Below, piece by piece: positions 42,315 through 50,161 of a stretch of DNA of 64,000 nucleotides. The notes under the pieces were generated by a model. It was not told where the DNA came from and ran no database searches. It saw only the letters and a program-made list of their open reading frames with translations. The translations under genes and the position numbers were made by a program. Location: the NCBI GenBank assembly GCA_963745975.1, contig CAVUZJ010000009.1:868001-932000 (forward strand), read 5' to 3'. The stretch comes from JAKAWQ01 sp963745975. GTDB taxonomy: Bacteria; Pseudomonadota; Alphaproteobacteria; Acetobacterales; Acetobacteraceae. Positions within the stretch are counted from its first letter, which is position 1; each line of letters begins with the position of its first letter.

Positions 42315-42431
42315 CGCGGTTCGGAGCACGGGCGATAGAGCGGTGTCAATTTGGCCTATTTTCGGGCCGCCCCGAGGATCAAGCGGCGGGCGCCACCTGC
42401 ACGGCCGGCCGATCGGGTCTATATAGGCTCG

Positions 42432-42626
42432 ATGCGCATGCTCCTGATCGTGCTGATCGGCCTCGCCCTCTTTGGAACGCTCGGGGTGCTGTTCGCCGGG
42501 GTCATCAACCTCGCCCAGCCCAACCACGACCCGAAACGGTCCAATATGCTGATGCGCTGGCGCATCGTGCTGCAGGGCACCGCGCTGCTGCTGATCGCCC
42601 TGCTGCTGGCGATCGCCCGGGGCTAG
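42432..42626 (+). CDS. small twin-transmembrane protein (HIG1-like)
   Basis: A 64-residue protein with two membrane helices (LLIVLIGLALFGTLGVLFAG and LLLIALLLAIARG) joined by a loop with the HIG1-like stretch RSNMLMRWRIVLQG. In other alphaproteobacteria such proteins are annotated as twin transmembrane or HIG1-domain proteins; roles in respiratory-complex assembly are suggested for mitochondrial relatives. It is divergent from the MscS gene and convergent with the GntR gene, overlapping it by 4 bases. Confidence 0.75.
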   Translation: MRMLLIVLIGLALFGTLGVLFAGVINLAQPNHDPKRSNMLMRWRIVLQGTALLLIALLLAIARG

Positions 42627-43351
42627 CGAGCGTCCTCAAGGGCCCGTTCGGCGCGCCCGTTCGGCCCCTTTCCCTCGCGGGCCGTGCCCGGCGCGGCCGG
42701 GAAGCCGACGCGGGCATGCATCACGTGGCGGGCGGCGCGCGCCGCGGCTTCGTCCTCGTCGCCGTCGAGGATCGCGCGGAGGATCCCCGCGTGCTCGTTC
42801 CAGAGCGGGGCCTGGCGCTCCGGCTCGCCGGGGGAGAAGAGCATCGCCGTGCGCTCCCGGAGCCGCGTCAGGAGCTCGCCGAGAAGCCGGTTCTGCCCCG
42901 CCTCCGCGAGCTCGCGATGGAACTGCTCGTTGAGCGCGGGAAGCTGATCGAAGCGCTCCGTGGCCGCCGCGGCCAGGCCCCGCTCGAGAATGGCCTCGAT
43001 GCGCTTCAAGGTGCGCGCATCCTTGTGGCGCGCGACGAGCCGCGCATTGTGCCCTTCGAGCAGGGCGCGAACCTCGATCATCTCGCGCGCCTCCTCCTCG
43101 GTGACGCTCGCGACGAAGGCGCCGCGGCGGGCGCTGATCTCGATCAGCCCATCGGCTGCGAGGGCGCGGAGCGCCTCGCGCACCGGATTGCGCGAGACGG
43201 CGAAATCCGCCGCGAGGCGCTCCTCGACGATGTGGTCCCCGGGCTTGAGCTCGCGCGCGAGGATCGCCTGCCTGAGCCGGGCCGCCACGCGCTCGGGGAG
43301 CGAGAGATGCGCCTCCCCGAGCCGCCTTTCGCCCCGCGCAGGCTTAAGCAC
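42623..43351 (-). CDS. GntR-family regulator with FCD effector domain
   Basis: A 242-residue repressor-type regulator. The winged helix lies at about 15-75 (LPERVAARLRQAIL, LAADFAVSRNPVREALRAL). The C-terminal FCD domain follows (EARALIEVRALLEG-like helix, FHRELAEAGQN, HAGILRAILDGDEDEAAARAARHV by parts). Metal-ligand His residues of FCD proteins appear conserved (FHREL, EHAGIL, RHVMHA). GTG 43351 is chosen for its GAGGAGAGG site. It is divergent from the diiron oxidase cassette, which it probably controls. Confidence 0.9.
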   Translation of the reverse strand: MLKPARGERRLGEAHLSLPERVAARLRQAILARELKPGDHIVEERLAADFAVSRNPVREALRALAADGLIEISARRGAFVASVTEEEAREMIEVRALLEGHNARLVARHKDARTLKRIEAILERGLAAAATERFDQLPALNEQFHRELAEAGQNRLLGELLTRLRERTAMLFSPGEPERQAPLWNEHAGILRAILDGDEDEAAARAARHVMHARVGFPAAPGTAREGKGPNGRAERALEDAR

Positions 43352-43380
43352 CGTCCTCTCCTCACGTCCCGAGATGCTGC

Positions 43381-43416
43381 TTGACAGCGGCCGCACCGTC
43401 CACTGTATACAATAAT
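43381..43416 (+). promoter_or_regulatory. promoter with TGTATACA operator for the diiron oxidase cassette
   Basis: A consensus -35 TTGACA (43381-43386) is followed after 17 bases by TGTATACAATAAT (43404-43416). TGTATACA is a perfect palindrome of the type bound by FCD-GntR repressors and overlaps the -10 region. It lies 62 bases before ATG 43478, so repression by the divergent GntR protein is expected. Confidence 0.65.
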
Positions 43417-43477
43417 CCGGAAGGCGGGTCCAGCCCGGGCCGCCGTCCCCAACGGTCGGATCGCAGGGGAGCCCGCC

Positions 43478-44209
43478 ATGGCCGAAATGATGAATCACGT
43501 CGCGTTCCGCGCCGCTCTCGAAAGCGCCATCAGGGGCAGGAGCGCCAACAAGTCACCCTTCAGCGTCGCCTGGGCGGCCGGCCGGCTGAGCCGCGCGCAT
43601 CTCGCCCGCTGGGCGGAGAACCACTACCACTATGTCGGGCCGTTCGCCGGCTATCTCGGCTACATCTACGCCCGCCTGCCGGATCGCTTCGTCGATGCGA
43701 AAGACTTCATGCTGAGCAACATGTACGAGGAGGAGATCGGCGGGGACCGCCATACCGACCTTCTCATCCGCTTCGCCGAGGCTTGCGGGACGACCGGGGC
43801 GCGGGTGAAGGACCCCGCCAACATGCTGGCCGCGACCCGCGGCTTGCAGAGCTGGTGCTACGCCGTGGCGATGCGCGAGGACCCGATCGTTGCGATCGCC
43901 GGCCTCGTCGTCGGGCTCGAATCCCAGGTCCCCTCGATCTATCGCCGGCAGACGCCGACGCTGCGGGAGAAATACGGTTTTTCCGACCAGGAGGTCGAGT
44001 TCTTCGACCTGCACATCGTCTCCGACGAGATCCACGGCGAGCGCGGCTACCAGATCGTGCTGGAGCATGCCGACACGCCGGCGCTGCAGAGGGCCTGCCT
44101 CGAGATTTGCGAGATCGGCGCCGAGATGCGGCTGCTCTATACCAACGCGCTCTACCGCGAATTTGTCGAGGCGGAGGTGCCGCTCCGGGAACTCGATCTC
44201 GCGGCGTGA
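43478..44209 (+). CDS. heme-oxygenase-like diiron oxidase/oxygenase (TenA/PqqC fold)
   Basis: A 243-residue all-helical protein of the heme-oxygenase-like superfamily. The ligand pattern of diiron members such as CADD and UndA-like enzymes is complete: E85-x6-H92 (EEEIGGDRH), E148 (GLES) and H179-x3-D183-x2-H186 (HIVSDEIH). Cofactor-free PqqC and TenA lack this set. It would therefore activate O2 at two irons in the cytoplasm. Adjacent genes encode two [2Fe-2S] ferredoxins, the likely electron donors. Substrate unknown. First gene of a four-gene operon. Confidence 0.85.
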   Translation: MAEMMNHVAFRAALESAIRGRSANKSPFSVAWAAGRLSRAHLARWAENHYHYVGPFAGYLGYIYARLPDRFVDAKDFMLSNMYEEEIGGDRHTDLLIRFAEACGTTGARVKDPANMLAATRGLQSWCYAVAMREDPIVAIAGLVVGLESQVPSIYRRQTPTLREKYGFSDQEVEFFDLHIVSDEIHGERGYQIVLEHADTPALQRACLEICEIGAEMRLLYTNALYREFVEAEVPLRELDLAA

Positions 44210-44225
44210 GCCGCTCTCCGGCCCG

Positions 44226-44543
44226 ATGCCGAACGTCGTCTTTCACAAGAACGGAAGCACGTTCACCGAGGAAGTGCCGGACGGCGCCAATCTCGTCGTC
44301 CGCGCCGGCATCAAGCGCTTCCCGTTCCCGCACCTCGCGTACGGCTGCGGCATGGGCAAATGCGGCAAGTGCGCGTCGCGGATCATTCGCGGCGGCGAGC
44401 ATCTTCCCGAGCCCAACTGGAAGGAGCACCGCCAGCTGGGCGCGCGGATCGAGCAAGGATTTCGGCTCGTCTGCCAGCTTTGGCTCACGCAGGACATCGA
44501 GCTCGCGCAGGAGAGCATAGGCGAAGCCGAGCGCGACGGGTAG
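44226..44543 (+). CDS. [2Fe-2S] ferredoxin 1 of the diiron oxidase cassette
   Basis: A 105-residue plant-type ferredoxin. Cluster ligands are C41, C46 and C49 (CGMGKCGKC) and C83 (RLVCQ). Between them lies an unusual segment, EHLPEPNWKEHRQLG. The last 15 residues are an acidic tail. It starts 17 bases after the oxidase gene and most probably delivers electrons to it. No ferredoxin reductase gene is in the cassette, so a general one must serve. Confidence 0.9.
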   Translation: MPNVVFHKNGSTFTEEVPDGANLVVRAGIKRFPFPHLAYGCGMGKCGKCASRIIRGGEHLPEPNWKEHRQLGARIEQGFRLVCQLWLTQDIELAQESIGEAERDG

Positions 44544-44558
44544 CGAAGGGACCGCGCG

Positions 44559-44855
44559 ATGTACGTCATCCTGACCAGCAAGGACGGCCAGTTCAGAACA
44601 GAGAACACCAACGGGGTGCGGCCTTGCGAGGCGTACGACTACCTGTTCTACGGCCAGAAGAAGGCACGCTTCGTCATCGCCGAGCTGCTGGGCGACGTGA
44701 AGATCCGCGTGATCGACGAGACCCCGCCCGGCTTCACCAACGACATTCCCTCCCGGCTGTTTGCGAAATTCGCGACCGTGGAAAGCGCGCGCGAGGAGCT
44801 CCGCCACCTCACGACCTTCGGCAGCATGGAGACCGCGCTCGAACGCGTGTCGTAG
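44559..44855 (+). CDS. 98-residue protein of unknown function in the diiron oxidase cassette
   Basis: No family recognised. It is a soluble, mixed alpha/beta protein beginning MYVILTSKDGQF with one Cys (C23 in RPCEAYDYLFYG), a strand-rich middle (ARFVIAELLGDVKIRVIDE) and a helical end (TVESAREELRHLTTFG). No signal or membrane segment. A GAAGGGA site precedes ATG 44559. Position between the two ferredoxin genes suggests a coupling or effector subunit, comparable in size to the small regulatory proteins of multicomponent monooxygenases, but this is inference. Confidence 0.75.
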   Translation: MYVILTSKDGQFRTENTNGVRPCEAYDYLFYGQKKARFVIAELLGDVKIRVIDETPPGFTNDIPSRLFAKFATVESAREELRHLTTFGSMETALERVS

Positions 44856-44876
44856 GACGGGCGCCGCCCTCCATCG

Positions 44877-45155
44877 ATGCTCACTGTGGTATTCCTCAGC
44901 AACGCCGGAAAGACCGTAACCGCGGAAGAAGACAGCAACCTGCTGCGCATCTCGCTCCGCGAGCAGGGCGGCATCCCCTTCAAGTGCGGCGGCGGCATCT
45001 GCGGAACCTGCAAATGCAGGATCGAGGTCGGGCGCGAGAATACGGACGCCATCAAGCCCAAGGAGCGGAACCATCTCTCCGAGGACGAGATCGCGAGCGG
45101 CTACCGCATGGCCTGCCAGACCTTCGTCCGCGGGGACATCGCGGTCTCGTGGTGA
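44877..45155 (+). CDS. [2Fe-2S] ferredoxin 2 of the diiron oxidase cassette
   Basis: A 92-residue plant-type ferredoxin. Ligands are C37, C42 and C45 (CGGGICGTC) with C80 (RMACQTF); C47 is an additional Cys. It is clearly different from ferredoxin 1 and closer to the ferredoxin domain of oxygenase reductases (CGTCKCRIEVG, ACQTFVRGD). Last gene of the cassette. Two ferredoxins may pass the two electrons in series or to different partners. Confidence 0.9.
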   Translation: MLTVVFLSNAGKTVTAEEDSNLLRISLREQGGIPFKCGGGICGTCKCRIEVGRENTDAIKPKERNHLSEDEIASGYRMACQTFVRGDIAVSW

Positions 45156-45203
45156 GCGTTGCCGGCCTCGATTGAAAGCGCTCATACGTGATATTTTGTG
45201 ATC

Positions 45204-45554
45204 ATGGAGATTACCCCGGACCAGATCCGCGCCGCCCGCGCCCTGCTGCGCCTCGAGCAAGCCGAGCTGGCGGGGCGCGCGAAGGCCTCCATCGTCACCA
45301 TCCGCCGGCTGGAAACGAGGGACGGCGGCGAACGGGTCGCGCCCGCCACGCTCGCCCGTGTGCGCGTCGTGCTGGAGGAGGCCGGCGCCGAGTTCACCCA
45401 AGATGGCATCCGCCGCCGTCCCGCCGGCCGAGCCGACGCGCATGCGCGTTTTCATGAGCTGCGCGCGATCAGCCTGCGCAGCGCCGTCCGGTTGCGGGGC
45501 CGCGCGTTGCCGACCGACGCCGATCTCTACGACGAGAACGGCCTGCCGGCGTGA
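45204..45554 (+). CDS. XRE-type antitoxin with a VapB-like C-terminal tail
   Basis: A 116-residue protein. An HTH_XRE domain spans about 1-62 (TPDQIRAARALLRLEQAELAG, IVTIRRLE). The tail, from about 85, reads RSAVRLRGRALPTDADLYDENGLPA, resembling the toxin-binding end of VapB antitoxins (quoted by its core LPTDADLYDENGLPA). The stop overlaps the PIN gene start as GTGA. It would bind its own promoter; GTGAT repeats occur just before the start. Confidence 0.8.
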   Translation: MEITPDQIRAARALLRLEQAELAGRAKASIVTIRRLETRDGGERVAPATLARVRVVLEEAGAEFTQDGIRRRPAGRADAHARFHELRAISLRSAVRLRGRALPTDADLYDENGLPA

Positions 45555-45886
45555 TCGTCGTCGATAGCTCGGCGCTGATCGCGATCCTGCGCCGTGAACC
45601 CGAGGCGGACGCCTTCCTGCGGATCATCGCCGGGCGGCAGCGCGACGCGGGCTCCTGGACCGAGCTCGAAGCGCTGGTAGCGCTTGCCGGCATGGAGATC
45701 GTACCCCAGGACGCAGCACTCACGGAGATCGCCCGCTCCGCCTTCCTCCGTTATGGCAAGGGCCGGCACCGTGCCGGTCTCAACCTCGGTGACTGCGCCG
45801 TCTACGCTCTCGCCAGCAGCCGCAATCTGCCGCTGCTGTCCAAGGGCGACGACCTTCGGCACACCGATCTCCGTGCCGCCGCCTGA
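45551..45886 (+). CDS. PIN-domain toxin (VapC-like) with a probable internal deletion
   Basis: A 111-residue PIN-fold protein. D5 (VVDSSALIAIL), D81 (LNLGDCAVYALA) and D100/D101 (SKGDDL) are in place. The segment that normally carries the second acidic residue (family pattern SAATLLEASIVL) is missing: after FLRIIA the chain jumps to AGRQRDAGS. Relatives are about 130 residues long. The frame is intact, so this is an in-frame deletion that probably weakens or abolishes RNase activity. GTG start overlapping the antitoxin stop. Confidence 0.8.
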   Translation: MIVVDSSALIAILRREPEADAFLRIIAGRQRDAGSWTELEALVALAGMEIVPQDAALTEIARSAFLRYGKGRHRAGLNLGDCAVYALASSRNLPLLSKGDDLRHTDLRAAA

Positions 45887-45909
45887 AAGACGATCCGGGA
45901 GACCACGGC

Positions 45910-46389
45910 ATGAAAACGGGGCTGAAGCTCGAACTCGGAGAGGCGCGCCGCATGGCCGCGGCGGCGATTGCCAAGGCCCAGGAGATCGGCGCGAGCGAAA
46001 CGGTCTGCATCGTCGATGAGGGCGGCCACCCGCTCCTGCTCGAGCGGATGGACGGGGCGCGGATCACCGGACCACAGATCGCCTGGAACAAGGCCTTCAC
46101 CGCAGCCGGACACAAACGATCCACCCACCTCTTCACGCGCCCGCCGGGCGGGCCGGCCCTGCCCGGCAACGAAGCCTTCGGCATCCAATGGAGCTTCGAA
46201 GGCAGGTTCGCCGCCTTCGTCGGCGGCTTCCCGATCGTCGTGGACGACGAAGTGGTGGGCGGCATCGGATTGAGCGGCGGCAACGGCGAACAGGACACGC
46301 TCTGCGCGCTGGCCGCGCTCCAATCCCTGCAAGACACGCTGGCGAGCCATGGCCGGCGCGTCGAGGTCAACGCCGACATCAAACGCTAG
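45910..46389 (+). CDS. GlcG/HbpS-family protein
   Basis: A 159-residue protein of the GlcG/HbpS fold. Typical features are the helix EARRMAAAAIAKAQEIG, the strand TVCIVDEGGHPLLLERMDGA and the late GIQWSFEGRF and VVGGIGLSGGNGEQD. Some members bind haem or cobalamin; others are linked to glycolate or diol use. No signal peptide. Its neighbours give no clear hint of substrate. Confidence 0.85.
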   Translation: MKTGLKLELGEARRMAAAAIAKAQEIGASETVCIVDEGGHPLLLERMDGARITGPQIAWNKAFTAAGHKRSTHLFTRPPGGPALPGNEAFGIQWSFEGRFAAFVGGFPIVVDDEVVGGIGLSGGNGEQDTLCALAALQSLQDTLASHGRRVEVNADIKR

Positions 46390-46396
46390 AGTGCAT

Positions 46397-46613
46397 CCGC
46401 CGCCGGAAAGGCCAAGGGGCTCTGCCCCCCTGGACCCCCTGGCAAAGGCGGAGCCTTTGCAATCCATTCGCTTGCGGCGGCTGAGGACGGTTTGGCTTTG
46501 CGCGTGTTGCGCAAAGCCAAACCGTCCTCAGCCGCCGCCAAGGAAGGGGTTCCAAGGGCTGAGCCCTTGGCGGGGTTCCAAGGGGCAGAGCCCCTTGGCC
46601 TTTCCGGCGGCGG
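46397..46613. repeat. palindromic intergenic repeat element, copy B
   Basis: A 217-bp non-coding element bounded by a perfect 24-bp inverted repeat (46397-46420 with 46590-46613, outer core CGGAAAGGCCAAGG). The centre is a perfect 28-bp stem (46476-46503 with 46509-46536) with loop GTGTT. It shares sequence and fold with copy A at 9061-9262, and both arms of the central stem differ from copy A in step. It separates the GlcG-like gene from the DMT permease. Confidence 0.85.
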
Positions 46614-46632
46614 GGACAGCTTGAGCGGTGCG

Positions 46633-47505
46633 ATGCGAGCGGTGGGTGCGAACCGGGGGGAGGGGATTCTGCTCGGGCTTCTCGCGTACGCGCTTTTCTC
46701 GGTGCACGACGCGACGATCAAGTGGCTGGTGGCGGAGCTTCCGGTTGCGGAGGTGCTGTTCTTTCGCAGTGCGGCGATCATGATCGTCTGTCTCGCGATC
46801 GGCCGCCGGCGGCTTCTGGAGCGGGCGCTGACGACGCGGATGAAGGCGCCGCTGGTGTTGCGCAGCCTGATGGTTCTGACTGCGTTCTTTCTCTATTTCA
46901 CCGCCGCGCGCAGCCTGCCGCTCGCGGAATTGCTCAGCCTCTATTTCGCCGCACCGCTGATCGTGACGGTCCTTGCCGTGCCGATGCTCGGCGAGCGGGT
47001 AAGCCCCGGGCACTGGCTTGCCGTGCTGGTCGGGTTCGCGGGCGTGATGGTGGTGACCGATCCGTTCGGGCTGCGTATTTCGCTGCCGGCGCTGCTCGTG
47101 CTCGTCGCCGCTTCGCTCTGGGCCTACGGGGTGATCCTGATGCGCCAGGTCGCGCGGCATGAGAGCTCGCTCGTGCAGATCTTCTATGTGAGCGTGGTCT
47201 TCACGGTGGGGACCGGGGTGGCGAGCGTGCCTTCCTGGCGCACGCCGAGCTGGGGCGAGCTGGTGCTGCTGCTCGGCGTCAGCGTCTTTGGCGGCCTGGC
47301 CCAGTTCAGCCTGTTCGAATCGGCGCGGCGCGCGGCCGCTTCCGTGCTGGCCACGGTCGAATATTCCTCGCTGCTTTGGGCCTTCCTCCTCGGCTATGCG
47401 ATCTGGGGCGATATCCCGCCGGTTGCCACTTTCGCCGGCGCCGGGCTCATCCTGCTCGCCGGGCTCTTGCTGGTGGCGAGCGAGCGACGGGCGCGCGTTT
47501 CTTAG
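46633..47505 (+). CDS. DMT-superfamily permease (EamA type)
   Basis: A 290-residue inner-membrane transporter with ten helices in two EamA halves. First half: LLAYALFSVHDATIKWL and PLAELLSLYFAAPL; second half: ASLWAYGVILMRQVARHESS and ATVEYSSLLWAFLLGY. ATG 46633 begins just after the repeat element. Exported compound unknown; related proteins move amino acids, nucleobases or metabolites. The stop codon TAG overlaps the next inverted-repeat element. Confidence 0.88.
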   Translation: MRAVGANRGEGILLGLLAYALFSVHDATIKWLVAELPVAEVLFFRSAAIMIVCLAIGRRRLLERALTTRMKAPLVLRSLMVLTAFFLYFTAARSLPLAELLSLYFAAPLIVTVLAVPMLGERVSPGHWLAVLVGFAGVMVVTDPFGLRISLPALLVLVAASLWAYGVILMRQVARHESSLVQIFYVSVVFTVGTGVASVPSWRTPSWGELVLLLGVSVFGGLAQFSLFESARRAAASVLATVEYSSLLWAFLLGYAIWGDIPPVATFAGAGLILLAGLLLVASERRARVS

Positions 47506-47738
47506 AGACCGTTTGAGAATGCGGCTTCCGGTTTGCCGGAGGCGCCGAAGGCGCCGGCCGGCGCGGCTTTCGAGAACCGGAGCGGAGCGGCCGTTAAGAT
47601 CAATATGGCTTCTGGCGGGGAGCGAAGCGATCCGCCAAAGCCATGAAATTGATCGCCAAGACAAAGCTTACCGTGAGCACCGGAAGCGGAGAAGGCCACG
47701 TCGGACGACCACCGGAGCCGCATTATCAGACGGTCTCT
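47504..47738. repeat. 235-bp inverted-repeat element between convergent genes
   Basis: Outer arms AGAGACCGTTTGAGAATGCGGCT and its partner at the right end match in about 20 of 23 positions (core AGAGACCGT.TGA.AATGCGG). The inside (47530-47715) is non-coding with small hairpins. The left arm starts in the stop codon of the DMT gene and the right arm ends in the stop codon of livF. It behaves like a MITE or bidirectional terminator; no transposase gene is present. Confidence 0.75.
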
Positions 47739-48458
47739 CAGAGGCCGAGGTAGAATTTGCGGATGAGCTCGTTGTTGCCGAGCTCCTCGGCCGAGGCGGC
47801 GGCGAAGGCGATGCGGCCGTGGACGATGACGTAGCCGCGGTCGGCGATGCGCACGGCCTGGGTGAAGTTCTGCTCGGCCATCAGCACGGTGAGCCGGTAG
47901 CTCTCCTTCAGCTCCTTGATCTTGTCGATCGTCCGGCGGACGAGGATGGGCGCGAGCCCGACCGAGGGCTCGTCGATGAGGAGCATTTTCGGCGCCGACA
48001 TCAGCGCGCGGGCGAGGGCCAGCATCTGCTGCTCGCCCCCGCTCATGCTGCCGGCGAGCTGCTCGCGCCGCTCCTTGAGGCGGGGAAAGGCCTCGAAGCA
48101 GAAATCGAGGTTGCGGGCGATCTCGGCGCGGGCGGCGCGGCGGAAGGCGCCGAGCATCAGGTTCTCGCCGACCGAGAGTTTGGGGAACAGGCGGCGGCCC
48201 TCGGGGACGAAGGCGATGCCGAGATCGACGATCGCCTCGGTCGCGAGGCCGGCCAGCTTGTGGCGCACGCCGTCGATCTCGGCGGTGATGCTGCCCGCGC
48301 TCGGCGGCACAATCCCCATCACGCACTTCATGAGCGTGCTCTTGCCGTTGCCGTTGGTGCCGAGCAGCGCCACCGTCTCGCCCTCGGGCACGGCGAGCGA
48401 GACGCCGTCGAGCACGCGCACGGCGCCGTAGCCGGCGGAGACCTCTTCGATGAGGAGG

Positions 48459-48469
<11 letters not shown>
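47738..48469 (-). CDS. livF: branched-chain amino-acid-type ABC ATPase LivF
   Basis: A 243-residue ATPase. Walker A GTNGNGKST at 37-45, Q-loop region VPEGRRLFPKLSV, signature MSGGEQQ, Walker B LLIDEPSVGLAP and switch His replaced by Gln in AEQN, as normal for LivF. It overlaps livG by 11 bases and is the last gene of the operon. Confidence 0.93.
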
Positions 48470-49180
<711 letters not shown>

Positions 49181-49184
<4 letters not shown>

Positions 49185-50158
49185 GCGCGGAGCCTGAGGA
49201 AGCGGCGGCGCGAGGCGTCGTGCGCGGCGGGGCGATGGCGGAAGAGCCCGAGGATGCCGTTGGGTGCGGCGACGACGAAGCCGACCAGCACCAGCCCGAC
49301 GATCAGGAGATTGAGGGCCGACGAGATGGTGACCGTGGCGACTTGCTGGAGCGTGCCGAGCAGGATCGCGCCGATCAGCGGGCCAGGCCAGGCGGCGGTG
49401 CCGCCGACCAGCGGCATCGCGACACCGTTGACGGCGTAGCCGAGGCCGAAGGCGGAGGCCGGATCGAGGTAGGTCACGTAGTAGGGAAAGGGCGCGCCGG
49501 CCATGCCCATCAGCGCCCCGGAAAGCGTCGCGCCGAAGAGCTTGAGGCGAAGCGTGGGGACGCCGGCCGCCTCGGCGGACACTTCGTCGTCGCGGATCGC
49601 GGCGAAGCCGTAGCCGATGCGCGAGCGCTCGATGGCGCGGGCGAGGGTGATCGCGAGCACGGCGAGGCCGAGCATCAGCACGCAGAGATAGCGCACATAG
49701 TCCGTGCCGAGGATCGGCGCATGGGCCGGGCGCATGACGTAGGCGCCGCTTGCGCCGCCGACGAAGTCCCAGTTCACGATCAGGGTCTGCAGGACGACCG
49801 CCATCGCGAGTGTTGCGATGGCGAAGAAGGCGCCGCGCAGGCGGAGCGTGAGATAGCCCATGAGCAGGCCGACGACGCCGGAGACGAGGCCGCCGGCGAG
49901 CATGAAGACGGGAACCGGGAGGGGTGCCAGCTTTCCGAGTGCGACCGTGCAATAGGCGCCGAGGGCGAAGAAGCCGGCGGTGCCGAAGTTCACGTAGCCC
50001 ATGTAGCCGCCGAGAATGTTCCAGGCGGTGGCGAGGACGACGTACTGAAGGACGACGTAGCCGGCGAAGAAGACGTAGCCGTTGCCGACGGCGGAGGCGG
50101 CGGCGAAGAGAGCGGCGGCGGCGAGTGCCGCGAGGACGGCGAAGAGCGGCGTTGCCAC
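49181..50158 (-). CDS. livM: branched-chain amino-acid-type ABC permease LivM
   Basis: A 325-residue permease with about nine helices. Family marks are NILGGYMGYVNFGTAGFFALGAY, GRLRGAFFAIATLAMA-like TLRLRGAFFAIATLA, and IRDDEVSAEAAGVPTLRLKL with the ATPase-contact loop (given here by short cores GYVNFGTAGF and EVSAEAAGV). It starts 3 bases after livH. Confidence 0.92.
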
Positions 50159-50161
50159 GGA

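Noticed and set aside
43478..44209. First gene of the cassette considered as PqqC or thiaminase TenA
   Set aside because: Neither has the E-x6-H / E / H-x3-D-x2-H ligand set, and no pqq or thi genes are present.
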